From an uncultured Clostridia bacterium (lineage in GTDB: Bacteria > Bacillota > Clostridia > Oscillospirales > Ruminococcaceae), in NCBI GenBank assembly GCA_944385905.1, contig CALWZA010000006.1:1-64000 (forward strand): a DNA stretch of 64,000 bases, given 5' to 3'. This document shows positions 1 through 8,622 of the stretch, piece after piece (the stretch's first letter is position 1; each line of letters begins with the position of its first letter). The position numbers and the translations under genes are program-made. Under the pieces are notes generated by a model. It had not been told where the DNA came from. It worked only from the letters and a program-made list of their open reading frames with translations, and searched no databases.

Positions 1-18
1 AATTTTATCACTATATTT

Positions 19-61
19 AAAAACTTCCCTTGAGCATTATTAAACGCTCAAGGGAAGTTTC
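19..61 (-). terminator. Intrinsic terminator of the GH29 gene
   Basis: A 15-bp perfect inverted repeat (arm AAACTTCCCTTGAGC) with a 10-base loop lies just past the stop of the minus-strand fucosidase gene. Read leftwards, the stem is followed by a T-rich tail (TTTTTAAAT), as expected for a rho-independent terminator serving the minus strand. A gene left of the window on the plus strand could share it. Confidence 0.8.
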
Positions 62-113
62 GGTTAAAAGACAGTTAATTCAGAAAACTTAGAGGCACAG
101 ACATAAATAATTA

Positions 114-1412
114 TCACATCCTGCCGCCGTTTAACTGTGGGTATTTGCTGAACGGATGATATTCCGGAGGATTTTCAAATTCAACGTCAAGCATTGTAAT
201 ACCGAGAATTTTATCTCCGTTTACCATTCCGCTTATCAGTATTCTTTGGTTTTCCTCGTCAAATCTAAACGGAAGTTCCTCTCCTGTAGAGACAATTTTA
301 ATACTCTTCGGAGAAGTTTTATATCCTCCCAAAGCAATTTTACCGTCATGCGGTAAAATCCAGTTCCAAAGATAAACATGGCGCAGATCAACTGAAGAAC
401 AAGCCGAGCAGGTTCCGCTTCCCCCGTTAGGCCAAGCCCAGCGTCCGCCGAGATATGATTTCTGAGTATAAAAGACTTCCTCATGAAGTTTAAGCCATTC
501 ACCGATTTTAGTAAGCGGCTCAATTGCGTCCTGAGGGATAGAACCGTCAGGACCGGGACCAATGTTTAGAAGAAGATTTCCGTTGCCCTGTGAACAAGTG
601 AAAAGCATTCTTGCGATTCTCTGAGCAGTGTAAGCGTACGGAATAGTGAGTTTATCATCGAGATATCCCCAAGAAATGTCGTTAAATGTCATGCAGGCTT
701 CCCAGTCTCTGTTTCCGGCAGTAACATGTCCTTCAGGAGTGCCGAAATCCTCATCAAGACGGCTTCTGTCATTTATAATAATATCAGGCTGAAGCTCTCT
801 TAAGCGCTGATTTCTCTCAAGCGAATCCCAGCCTTCCCAAGACTGCATTGGATTTGCGACGTCATACCAAAGGATATCTATTTTGCCGTAATTGGACAGA
901 AGCTCGACGTTTAACGCCTCTATGTAATCAAGAAATCTTCTTCTTGCTTCGTTGTCATAAGCGCATTTATATCCGTCTTCATGATGCCAGTCCATGAGAG
1001 AGGAATAAAAACCTATTCCAAGGCCGTACTCACGGCACGCCTCAACAAACTCCTTGACAATATCTCTCTTGCATCCGTAATTTACGCTGTTAAACGGATT
1101 GACCTTTGAATCCCAAAGAGAAAATCCTTCATGATGTCTTGTGGTAAGAACCATGTATTTCATTCCCGCCGATTTGGCAAGCTTAGCCCATTCGCGGCAG
1201 CATCCCTCTTTGAGCATAAAATTGTCGGCAAGCTTTTCGTATTCGTCTTTCGGAATATTCTCAAATGCGCGAGCCCACTCGTTTCTTCCAAGCTGAGAAT
1301 AAAGACCGATGTGGATAAACATTCCGAATTTAGCTTTTCTCCACCACCCCATTCTTGCGTCACGGGTCTGAGCAAGTTTTTCTTCATATTCCGGCTTTGA
1401 TAAAATGTTCAT
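114..1412 (-). CDS. GH29 alpha-L-fucosidase
   Basis: Glycoside hydrolase family 29 enzyme of 432 residues, expected to release alpha-L-fucose from glycans. The N-terminal TIM barrel shows the family opening WWRKAKFGMFIHIGLYS, then the TTRHHEGFSLWDS stretch around residues 90-102 and IDILWYD near 178-184, where Asp184 is the likely catalytic nucleophile. There is no signal peptide, so it probably acts in the cytoplasm on imported oligosaccharides. The start follows a GGGGG ribosome binding site and a strong promoter at 1445-1472. It stands alone on its strand between a terminator and a long AT-rich gap. The exact linkage preference cannot be read from the sequence. Confidence 0.9.
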   Translation of the reverse strand: MNILSKPEYEEKLAQTRDARMGWWRKAKFGMFIHIGLYSQLGRNEWARAFENIPKDEYEKLADNFMLKEGCCREWAKLAKSAGMKYMVLTTRHHEGFSLWDSKVNPFNSVNYGCKRDIVKEFVEACREYGLGIGFYSSLMDWHHEDGYKCAYDNEARRRFLDYIEALNVELLSNYGKIDILWYDVANPMQSWEGWDSLERNQRLRELQPDIIINDRSRLDEDFGTPEGHVTAGNRDWEACMTFNDISWGYLDDKLTIPYAYTAQRIARMLFTCSQGNGNLLLNIGPGPDGSIPQDAIEPLTKIGEWLKLHEEVFYTQKSYLGGRWAWPNGGSGTCSACSSVDLRHVYLWNWILPHDGKIALGGYKTSPKSIKIVSTGEELPFRFDEENQRILISGMVNGDKILGITMLDVEFENPPEYHPFSKYPQLNGGRM

Positions 1413-1444
1413 TTTAATACCCCCAATAAAAAATATTTAATTTA

Positions 1445-1472
1445 ATTATAAGTATAAGAATAATTATGTCAA
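1445..1472 (-). promoter_or_regulatory. Sigma-A promoter of the GH29 gene
   Basis: On the minus strand TTGACA (1472-1467) and TATAAT (1450-1445) are separated by 16 bases, both perfect consensus hexamers, about 33 bases upstream of the fucosidase start. No operator repeat is obvious. Confidence 0.75.
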
Positions 1473-1817
1473 TAAATTTTGTTAGATTTAATTAATTAAT
1501 TTTCTTAAAATAATCAATATTCAGATGAATACAAGCAGCCATAATAATTTAAATATATATATTAATAATTATTCACTAACATATAAAGACAAATTTTTTA
1601 TGTTATCAATAATAGAATATAATACACAGAAGATGAAATAATTTCATTTTTAATATGAGAATATTTGTATATTATATATTATAATAGTTAAATATTTTAT
1701 TAAAAACTATACATATATACAAAATTGAACAAATAAAAATACAAATTGTATATTAATGAGATTTAATAAAAATATAAAATCATATTATATTGAAAAATAA
1801 AGAATTATGTCATATTA

Positions 1818-1861
1818 TGTCGAAAATTTAATGTGCAAATAAAATAACAATGGTGTATAAT
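1818..1861 (+). promoter_or_regulatory. Promoter with Spo0A-box-like site
   Basis: TATAAT at 1856-1861 follows a weak -35-like GTGCAA (1833-1838) at 17 bases. A TGTCGAA sequence at 1818-1824, matching the core Spo0A box, lies a few bases upstream of the -35, a spacing compatible with Spo0A activation of a sigma-A promoter. A seven-base match in AT-rich DNA is only suggestive. Confidence 0.4.
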
Positions 1862-1901
1862 GGAAAACAGCCGAAAATAATATATAAATTAAGAAGGGAA
1901 A

Positions 1902-2240
1902 GTGATTAATATGCAAAACAATTGCATGAATATTCATGAGGAGAGGCAAATAAGAGATGAGAGGGGGATGATTAAAATATTAGAGGAAACAATAGGAAAC
2001 GGACATCTCAGCTATGCGCTTATAAAACAGTCTCAGGAGTACGAAGGGGACATTGTTGACAGCTATGGAATAAGAATAATATGTTCTTTGTTCGGAGCTC
2101 AAGAAGAAATAGAAATGTTAGATATAACTTCCGATTACTCGGTGGCAAGAGAGTTGTTTGAGTTGGTTACGGTAAATTTAGTTACGCCGGTCACCCTTAA
2201 AGATGTTGTCGAAGACTACATATATGATAAATATCAGTAA
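1902..2240 (+). CDS. Small DUF6514-like protein
   Basis: Small protein of 112 residues (109 if the in-frame ATG at 1911 is the start; a GAAGGG ribosome binding site at about 1893-1898 fits either). The central part, with SYGIRIICSLFGAQEEIEML and a following acidic/hydrophobic helix, resembles a family of small clostridial proteins that I recall as DUF6514. No catalytic motif, membrane segment or signal peptide is visible, and the function is unknown. It lies upstream of nrdR, which has its own candidate promoter. A Spo0A-box-like site precedes its promoter, so a link to the transition to sporulation is possible but unproven. Confidence 0.6.
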   Translation: MINMQNNCMNIHEERQIRDERGMIKILEETIGNGHLSYALIKQSQEYEGDIVDSYGIRIICSLFGAQEEIEMLDITSDYSVARELFELVTVNLVTPVTLKDVVEDYIYDKYQ

Positions 2241-2246
2241 AAATAG

Positions 2247-2275
2247 TTGCAAAATATCAAAAGCTGTGCTAATAT
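2247..2275 (+). promoter_or_regulatory. Candidate nrdR promoter
   Basis: TTGCAA (2247-2252), a 17-base spacer and TAATAT (2270-2275) lie in the short gap before nrdR, about 35 bases upstream of its ATG. No tandem NrdR box was recognised here. Confidence 0.45.
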
Positions 2276-2310
2276 ATAATAAAACATAGTTTTTGAGAGG
2301 AGGATGCTTT

Positions 2311-2760
2311 ATGCGTTGTCCGTTTTGCAATTATGAGGATACAAAAGTAATAGATTCAAGAAAAAGCGAGGGTAAAAAGCGCCGCCGCAGAGAGTGTCCA
2401 AAATGCGGACGCAGATTTACTACATATGAAGCGGTTGAAAAGCCTATGCTAATTGTATGTAAAAAAGACGGAAGCTTTGAGCCGTTTGACCGCAATAAAC
2501 TGATAGCCGGAATTTCTACCGCCACGAAAAAACGTTCTGTCAGCTATGATGAAGTCATAAAAATTGTTGATGATATTGAAAACGAATTTGCAAATGAAAT
2601 GAAAAGTGAAGTGACAACCAGCGTTATAGGAGACAAAGTTCTTGAAGCTCTGAAAGAACGGGATCTTGTGGCTTATGTGCGTTTTGCGTCGGTATATAAA
2701 GATTTCACGGATGTAGAGAGCTTTGTCAAAATTATTTCTGAACTTGAGAAAGCAAAATAA
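2311..2760 (+). CDS. nrdR: Transcriptional repressor NrdR
   Basis: NrdR represses ribonucleotide reductase genes when dATP is high. The protein has the full family layout in 149 residues: a zinc ribbon with Cys3, Cys6, Cys29 and Cys32 around a basic RRRR stretch, followed by the ATP-cone domain (about residues 46-136). The ATG at 2311 is preferred because MRCPFC is the invariant NrdR N-terminus and GAGAGGAGG lies 7 bases upstream. An upstream TTG in frame would overlap that ribosome binding site. A terminator follows. No reductase gene is in this window, so its targets lie elsewhere. Confidence 0.96.
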   Translation: MRCPFCNYEDTKVIDSRKSEGKKRRRRECPKCGRRFTTYEAVEKPMLIVCKKDGSFEPFDRNKLIAGISTATKKRSVSYDEVIKIVDDIENEFANEMKSEVTTSVIGDKVLEALKERDLVAYVRFASVYKDFTDVESFVKIISELEKAK

Positions 2761-2794
2761 TACGGTTTTTGTTTATTTAATATTTAACATGGAA

Positions 2795-2822
2795 AACCCG
2801 CCGCTTTTTGAGCGACGGGTTA
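2795..2822. terminator. Shared bidirectional terminator (nrdR / esterase)
   Basis: A GC-rich hairpin with arms close to AACCCGCCGCT and AGCGACGGGTT and a TTTTG loop sits between the convergent nrdR and the esterase-like gene. AAATTTTT follows on the plus strand, so it can end nrdR transcription and perhaps the opposing message. Confidence 0.7.
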
Positions 2823-2827
2823 AATTT

Positions 2828-4348
2828 TTAATCGATATAGTTTCTGAACGGAGCAAGCGGAAGACCGCGCTTGCTGAAAATTTTGACTTCGGCATAGTTT
2901 TTAAATAAGTATTTTACATAGACAGGATATTTAACTTCCTCGCTGCTTAAGAAAATCACATTATCCTCAATTTTAATATTGCACGGATGAAAGTGCATAT
3001 CATTACCGGCAATTTCAAATCCGTCAGCTTCGGGCAAAACATCAAACCCATCATCAGCATGATTAAAATGAAGCTCAAGTGAATCATCATGCGGAATCGC
3101 GTATGCAAATTCGGGAGCATATGGGTTAATGTCGTTAAACGAGTAAACATTTTTTAATGCAAGAGCTGCAAGACGTTCACCGACCGGTTTTTTATTTTTC
3201 GGGTGAATATCGTCTTTTTCACCGTGCTCAAGAATAACAGCCATCCAAGTGTTTGCTACGGTTTTTGAAACCTTGTCCTGACATTCTCTGATATAAGCCC
3301 AGGCATTTCCTTCAGCGTCACCGTATCTTGAGAACATTGGTAGCTGTACAAATATAAACGGGAGCCTGTAATCACCCCAGTCATGTCTCCACTGCGCGAT
3401 AAGATTTGAAAAAAGCGAATAATAAGCTTTCGGGTGATGATCGTCCGACTCACCTTGGTAATAGATAAAACCGTTAATGGTATACGGGCAAACTCGTGAA
3501 ACCATGGTTTCATACAACCCACAGGGTCTCAGCCGGTTTTTGCGGCACATTGGACCTGCCCAATCCCACTTGCTTTTTCCGATTATATTTTCCGCGTACT
3601 GTACGCACTCGTCCCAGGTTGGATTTTCGCGCGGTGTGGAATAATATTCGGCAACAAGCTTGTCAAATTTCTTTTGGTAAACTAAGTAATTGCCGTAATC
3701 AGCGTCTTGTTCCTCAATTGACTTACCATCAATAGCCTTTTCATAATCAGATTGATAAACCAAAGTATCAGTAGACTTTGTTAAAAACTCTTTACTCATC
3801 CATGTACTTGCCGAGGTTCCGCCCCAGTTGCATCCGATGATGCCTACTGTACATCCAAGCTTTTCAGATAGCTGCTTAGCGAAGAAGTAGCCGACTGCAG
3901 ACCAGCGTACGGCTTTGTCAGGAGAGAATAATTCCCAGCAGGTTTTTGCTTCAGAGTCTAAAAAATCCTCATCAATAAACTCTTTCTTTTGTGTGTAGTA
4001 AAACCTGACATTTGGGCAGTCGTTTTTTAAACAGTCCTGACCGCCGATGCAGTCTCTGATTTCAAATTCCATGTTAGACTGTCCTCCGGCAAGCCAAACC
4101 TCGCCTATCATGACATTGGAAAAGCTGACAACAGATGCTTTATCAGAGACAGTTATAGTGAAAGGACCGGACGCAGTCATTGGAGGTAAAACACATTTCC
4201 ACTGACCGTTTAAAGTCTTTGAGGTGCTTTTCACACCGTTTAAGGATACACTGACGGTATCTGAATCGGACGAACCCCATACAGTTATGGGTTTATTCCT
4301 TTGAAGAACCATGTTATCTGAAAAAACAGCAGCAATTTTAAGCGACAT
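2828..4348 (-). CDS. Sialate O-acetylesterase-like SGNH esterase
   Basis: Protein of 506 residues of the sialate O-acetylesterase (SASA/DUF303) family, which removes acetyl groups from sialic acids or plant polysaccharides. An N-terminal beta domain (about 1-80) precedes the SGNH esterase domain. The nucleophile motif GGQSNMEF places the catalytic serine at residue 91, YYQGESD lies at 297-302, and the Asp/His pair is in KDDIHP near 379-382. No signal peptide is visible. It starts 19 bases after the AraC-type gene on the same strand, so the two probably form one transcript. Given the arabinan-type enzymes next door, a plant-polysaccharide acetyl substrate seems as likely as sialic acid. Confidence 0.85.
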   Translation of the reverse strand: MSLKIAAVFSDNMVLQRNKPITVWGSSDSDTVSVSLNGVKSTSKTLNGQWKCVLPPMTASGPFTITVSDKASVVSFSNVMIGEVWLAGGQSNMEFEIRDCIGGQDCLKNDCPNVRFYYTQKKEFIDEDFLDSEAKTCWELFSPDKAVRWSAVGYFFAKQLSEKLGCTVGIIGCNWGGTSASTWMSKEFLTKSTDTLVYQSDYEKAIDGKSIEEQDADYGNYLVYQKKFDKLVAEYYSTPRENPTWDECVQYAENIIGKSKWDWAGPMCRKNRLRPCGLYETMVSRVCPYTINGFIYYQGESDDHHPKAYYSLFSNLIAQWRHDWGDYRLPFIFVQLPMFSRYGDAEGNAWAYIRECQDKVSKTVANTWMAVILEHGEKDDIHPKNKKPVGERLAALALKNVYSFNDINPYAPEFAYAIPHDDSLELHFNHADDGFDVLPEADGFEIAGNDMHFHPCNIKIEDNVIFLSSEEVKYPVYVKYLFKNYAEVKIFSKRGLPLAPFRNYID

Positions 4349-4367
4349 ATTAATTATCCTTTCTACA

Positions 4368-5159
4368 CTATTGATTAATTTTTCTATATTCAGTCGGAGT
4401 CATTCCGAACTTTTCCTTAAATTGACGCATAAGGTGAAACTCATTGCTGTAACCACACTGCTCGGCAATGGAACCGAGAGTAAGATTAGTAGTGGAAAGC
4501 AGATATTTTGAACGCTGAAGTCTGCTCATTATTATATCGCTCATAACATTAGTTCCGAATATTTTTTTATATGTATGCTGAAAGTTAGAGCGGCTCATTG
4601 AAAGCTCAGCGGCAAGGCTGTCAACGTCAGGTATATTTTGCGGAACATTATAAATTTTTGCTCTTATTCTTACAAACTTATCTATTTTCTGAGAGTCCTT
4701 AGTGGATACAGAATTTTTAGGAAGCGAATGAAGTTGAACGCTCAATTTTATCAGAAGCATCTTTAGATATAAAATAGCAATATCAGTTCTGTAAGCGTTT
4801 GGAGAGTAGTATTCGTTTACCATGTTTTTCATAATTTCTGAAAGTTCTGAAATATCACCAATATAGATAACCGTATTAAGTGGGAGGTCTAAAGAACAAA
4901 TTAACTCTTTATCTTCGGCGTCAACGTTAAAATGGATCCAGTCATTAGTGTATATATCACCATAGGTGCGATAATATTGAGTAATACTGTCAGTATAGAT
5001 AATAAAAGAATTGGCTCTGACTATAGTTTCAACGCCGTCAAAAAGAAAAACAGCGGGAGTTTTAATAAGTAACAATAGCCAGCTGTTAATTCCTTTAGGT
5101 CTGTCTATTACAAAATCACGACCATGAGAATTATTATATCCCATTGAATAAATCTGCAT
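4368..5159 (-). CDS. AraC-family transcriptional regulator
   Basis: AraC-type activator: an N-terminal cupin-like sensor domain (about 150 residues) and a C-terminal region of about 100 residues with two helix-turn-helix motifs (SLAAELSMSRSNFQHTYKK, then the family signature with IAEQCGYSNEFHLMRQFKEKFG). I place the start at the ATG at 5159 (263 residues) because AAGGATGGTG lies six bases upstream. In-frame ATGs at 5171 and 5210 lack a spaced ribosome binding site. It is divergent from the GH43-GH127 pair and upstream of the esterase, which suggests it controls this locus in response to a pentose or oligosaccharide. Confidence 0.9.
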   Translation of the reverse strand: MQIYSMGYNNSHGRDFVIDRPKGINSWLLLLIKTPAVFLFDGVETIVRANSFIIYTDSITQYYRTYGDIYTNDWIHFNVDAEDKELICSLDLPLNTVIYIGDISELSEIMKNMVNEYYSPNAYRTDIAILYLKMLLIKLSVQLHSLPKNSVSTKDSQKIDKFVRIRAKIYNVPQNIPDVDSLAAELSMSRSNFQHTYKKIFGTNVMSDIIMSRLQRSKYLLSTTNLTLGSIAEQCGYSNEFHLMRQFKEKFGMTPTEYRKINQ

Positions 5160-5285
5160 TAAGTTCACCATCCTTAAAAACAGTATATCACCGTTCAGCA
5201 TATTTTGCAATATATTTTAAAATTTAATTAGCATTAATTCATATATAACTTAATATAAAAATAAGTAACTATGCACAAATATATA

Positions 5286-5314
5286 TTGAGATAGACTGAC
5301 CGGTATGATATATT
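5286..5314 (+). promoter_or_regulatory. Promoter of the GH43-GH127 operon
   Basis: TTGAGA (5286-5291), 17 bases, TATATT (5309-5314), followed by an AGGAGGT ribosome binding site and the GH43 ATG. It lies in the 183-base gap shared with the divergent AraC-type gene, where that regulator would be expected to bind. No clear operator repeat could be picked out. Confidence 0.55.
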
Positions 5315-5342
5315 AAAATAAAATAATAATAGGAGGTATAAT

Positions 5343-6677
5343 ATGGCAAATCCTTATTTACCGCTATGGGAATATATTCCTGACGGCGAGCCAAGAGTAT
5401 TTGGCGACAGAGTTTATATTTACGGTTCTCATGACCGAGCAGGCTCGGACTCATTCTGCGATTGGAAGCTGAAAGTGTGGAGCGCTCCGCTTGATAATCT
5501 AAATGACTGGACATGTCACGGCGATATTTTTCACACAAAGGATGACAGAGATCATAAATCAGCGACATCTGAGTGGACTGAGCGTGAGCTTTTTGCTCCT
5601 GATGTGGTTGAAAAGGACGGAAAATATTATTTGTACGCATATATAATAGGCGCTGTCGGATGTGTTGCGGTAAGCGACAGACCCGAGGGTCCTTTTGAGC
5701 TTATCTCGCGCTATAAGTATGACTTTCCTAAGGGAAGCGTAGGGGAGTGCGGCTGGTTTATTGATCCGGGTGTACTTGTTGATGATGACGGCAGAGTGTA
5801 CATTTTCTGCGGATATGAGCGCTCTTTTGCGGCAGAACTCAACCCGGATAATATGTATGAAGTCATAGACGGTACATATATCGAGGACATTATTCCTCCG
5901 GGTCAGGAACCGGATGACTTTTTTGAGGCGTGTTCTCCGAGAAAAGTAGGGGATACTTACTATTTGATTTATTCGCCAAGAAAAGGTAACAGACTGGCAT
6001 ATGCGACATCTAAGTCTCCTCTTGGCCCTTATACCCGCAGAGGCTATATAGTAGACAACGGAGTTGATTATCCGGCAGGAAATGATCACGGGTCTATTTG
6101 TCAGATAAACGGTCAGTGGTATATTTTCTATCACAGAATGACAAACGGTACCATAATGTCCAGAAGAGCTTGTGCGGAAAAAATATCATTTGAACCGGAC
6201 GGCACTATAAAGCCTGTTGAAATGACGTCCCTCGGATTTGAAAACTCATTGTCACCATATAAAATAACTCCGGCTGAAATTGCGTGTGTATTAAAAGGAG
6301 GATGTTTTGTAACCGAGCTTGATACCTTTACAAGAAAAATTGTCGGTATAACTGACGGATGTATTATCGGATACAAGTATTTTGACTTTGGTGATGATTA
6401 TTCAAGCAAAACTATGGAGTTTGAAGCCAGCACTAACGGCTGCGGATGCGATTGCGATGTAACAATAAAAATTGACAATTGGGATGAAAGCGGAGATGAG
6501 ATTGGAACTTTTCATGTTGGGCTCTCCGGTGGCATAGTAAAAACAATTGTAAAAAAGGTTACCGGCGTTCATTCGGTATATTTCATTGTAAAGGATGTAT
6601 ACGGCAGCGGATGGACAGCCAATATGTTTAAAGGCAGACAGCTTTTTGAATTAAACGCATTTGTGTTTAAAAAATAG
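5343..6677 (+). CDS. GH43 family glycosidase with CBM6-like C-terminus
   Basis: Five-bladed propeller hydrolase of family 43 (444 residues), whose members act as arabinofuranosidases, arabinanases or xylosidases. The three catalytic acids can be placed by motif: base Asp14 (IPDGEPR), pKa-tuning Asp87 (ELFAPDV) and acid Glu195 (FFEACSPRK). Residues from about 320 form a beta-rich domain ending in VYFIVKD and NAFVFKK, typical of the CBM6-like module attached to many GH43 enzymes. No signal peptide is visible. The AGGAGGT ribosome binding site fixes the start. GH127 follows 13 bases later, so arabinose-containing oligosaccharides are the best guess at substrate. Confidence 0.88.
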   Translation: MANPYLPLWEYIPDGEPRVFGDRVYIYGSHDRAGSDSFCDWKLKVWSAPLDNLNDWTCHGDIFHTKDDRDHKSATSEWTERELFAPDVVEKDGKYYLYAYIIGAVGCVAVSDRPEGPFELISRYKYDFPKGSVGECGWFIDPGVLVDDDGRVYIFCGYERSFAAELNPDNMYEVIDGTYIEDIIPPGQEPDDFFEACSPRKVGDTYYLIYSPRKGNRLAYATSKSPLGPYTRRGYIVDNGVDYPAGNDHGSICQINGQWYIFYHRMTNGTIMSRRACAEKISFEPDGTIKPVEMTSLGFENSLSPYKITPAEIACVLKGGCFVTELDTFTRKIVGITDGCIIGYKYFDFGDDYSSKTMEFEASTNGCGCDCDVTIKIDNWDESGDEIGTFHVGLSGGIVKTIVKKVTGVHSVYFIVKDVYGSGWTANMFKGRQLFELNAFVFKK

Positions 6678-6690
6678 CTTAGGAGACTGC

Positions 6691-8529
6691 ATGACTATTA
6701 AGTATACAATTAATTCTTTTGATTTAAAAGATATCAAAGTTTATGACGAATACTGCTCAAACGCATTTGAGAAAGAAATTGAGTACCTCCTATCGCTTGA
6801 TGCCGACAGACTTCTTGCGGGATTCAGAGACAACGCTGGACTCGATTTGAAAGGCGCTGTCAGATACGACGGATGGGAAAATATGCTTATCGGCGGACAT
6901 ACTCTCGGGCATTATCTGACTGCTGTTTCGCAGGCAATAAGGTGTGCTGACGCCGAAGAGCAAGTGAAAACTGCGCTTAAAGCTAAGCTTGAATACATAT
7001 GCAAGTCACTGCTTGAATGTCAGAACAACTCAAAGGGCAAGGCAGGATTTGTCTGGGGATCTTCAATTATTGACCGAACTAATCCTGAAATTCAGTTTGA
7101 CAATCTTGAAAACTCTAAAACAGATTTTAGTCAATGCTGGGTGCCGTGGTATACCATGCATAAAATTCTTGCGGGGTTGATTTCAGCATATAAGCTTGGA
7201 AATTGTGAAAATGCCTTTATTGTTGCAGACAGGCTCGGCGACTGGGTGTATGACAGAGTTTCCGGTTGGAATGAGATGCTAAGGCTTAAAGTTTTAGGTA
7301 CTGAATACGGCGGCATGAATGACGCTTTGTATGAACTCTATAGGCTCACCGGGAAGGAAAATCACTTAAAAGCGGCGAAAGCCTTTGAGGAAAAATCGCT
7401 TTTTGACAAGATTATCTCAGGCGGCGATAACTTGCTTGATAATCTTCATGCGAACACAACAATCCCGAAATTTATAGGCGAGCTTAACGGATTTATCGCA
7501 ATTGAAAATCCAAACGATTATATGTATCAGGCGGCTGAAAAGTTTTGGGAGCTGGTTGTTTCAAGACACTCATATGTTACAGGCGGAAACAGCGAGTGGG
7601 AGCATTTCGGCAAGGATTACGTGCTCAATGCCGAAAGAACGAACTGCAACTGTGAAACATGTAATGTCTACAATATGCTTAAGTTGACAAAAATGCTTTT
7701 TATGCTGACCGGTGATGTTAAATACGCTCAGTTCAGTGAAAACGCATTTATCAATGATGTTCTTGCCTCACAAAATCCTGAAACAGGTATGACTACATAT
7801 TTTCAGCCGATGGCAAACGGCTTTTTCAGAACCTTCAGCACCCCATACACTAAATTTTGGTGCTGTACCGGAAGCGGAATGGAGAACTTTACAAAGCTCG
7901 GAGAAAGCTTTTATTATCACAACGACAATTCATTGTTTGTAAATATGTATCTAAGCTCGTCTGTAAATTGGCATGATAAAAGTGTAGAGATAGAGCAAAA
8001 ATCAGGCTTCCCGGTAAATGGAATAAGTAAATTTACTGTTAAAGCGGAAAAACCTGCGGAGTTTTCGTTTATGTTCAGGATTCCCGATTGGTGCGACGGA
8101 GTTGTGTCTGTAAAAATTAACGGTACACAGTCAGCCTATAAAGTTTCTGACGGATACGTAAAAGTAAGCGGTACTTGGAAAAACGGCGATGAAATATCCG
8201 TGGATATTCCGATATCCGTGAAAGCTATCGGAATCGCAGACACTGATAATGTGTATGCGTTTAAATACGGACCTGTTGTGTTGTGCGCGGATATGGGAAC
8301 TGAAAACATGGCGACTACGGAAACAGGCGTTGCCGTAACAATTCCTAAAGATTCTGTTGAAAACAGCGGAATAATAAAGCGCAATAATCCTGCATCTGAT
8401 ATAACTGATTGCTTTGTGCGGTCAGGATATATGCGATGGAAGCTCAAAGATACTGATTGTGATTATGAATTTATTCCGTATTATATGGCGTATAACGTCA
8501 GATACGGGCTGTATTGGACGGTTGAATAA
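6691..8529 (+). CDS. GH127 beta-L-arabinofuranosidase
   Basis: Member of the GH127 (formerly DUF1680) family, 612 residues, which removes terminal beta-L-arabinofuranose. The zinc/thiolate active site is recognisable: Glu322 and Cys324 in the NCNCETC segment and the pair Cys391-Cys392 in FWCCTGSG. By analogy with the Bifidobacterium enzyme HypBA1, Cys391 would be the nucleophile. The first half is an (alpha/alpha) barrel and the rest beta-rich. The ATG at 6691 is chosen because an AGGAGA ribosome binding site lies just upstream; an in-frame start at 6661 would overlap GH43. It has no signal peptide and works with the GH43 enzyme on imported arabino-oligosaccharides. A strong terminator follows. 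Confidence 0.92.
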   Translation: MTIKYTINSFDLKDIKVYDEYCSNAFEKEIEYLLSLDADRLLAGFRDNAGLDLKGAVRYDGWENMLIGGHTLGHYLTAVSQAIRCADAEEQVKTALKAKLEYICKSLLECQNNSKGKAGFVWGSSIIDRTNPEIQFDNLENSKTDFSQCWVPWYTMHKILAGLISAYKLGNCENAFIVADRLGDWVYDRVSGWNEMLRLKVLGTEYGGMNDALYELYRLTGKENHLKAAKAFEEKSLFDKIISGGDNLLDNLHANTTIPKFIGELNGFIAIENPNDYMYQAAEKFWELVVSRHSYVTGGNSEWEHFGKDYVLNAERTNCNCETCNVYNMLKLTKMLFMLTGDVKYAQFSENAFINDVLASQNPETGMTTYFQPMANGFFRTFSTPYTKFWCCTGSGMENFTKLGESFYYHNDNSLFVNMYLSSSVNWHDKSVEIEQKSGFPVNGISKFTVKAEKPAEFSFMFRIPDWCDGVVSVKINGTQSAYKVSDGYVKVSGTWKNGDEISVDIPISVKAIGIADTDNVYAFKYGPVVLCADMGTENMATTETGVAVTIPKDSVENSGIIKRNNPASDITDCFVRSGYMRWKLKDTDCDYEFIPYYMAYNVRYGLYWTVE

Positions 8530-8538
8530 ATTAACTAA

Positions 8539-8580
8539 AAAGAGCTGTACGAATAATCAGTACAGCTCTTTTCTTTTTTT
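8539..8580 (+). terminator. Intrinsic terminator of the GH43-GH127 operon
   Basis: Perfect 11-bp stem (AAGAGCTGTAC / GTACAGCTCTT) with a 9-base loop, followed by TTCTTTTTTTT, immediately after the GH127 stop. Confidence 0.9.
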
Positions 8581-8622
8581 CAAAAGTGTGATAAAATAAT
8601 AAAAAATGAAAGGAAAATACAT

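Larger units (their letters stand above)
1413..1910. other. AT-rich divergent intergenic region
   Basis: About 500 bases without a credible gene, over 80 percent A+T in places and with stops in every frame. It holds the minus-strand promoter of the GH29 gene at its left end and a plus-strand promoter with a Spo0A-box-like site at its right end. I see no tRNA-like or other clearly structured RNA in it. Confidence 0.6.

Noticed and set aside
5559..6134. Antisense ORF of 191 codons inside the GH43 gene
   Set aside because: No ribosome binding site, no recognisable domain, and it lies fully within a well-supported gene; a by-product of the codon pattern.
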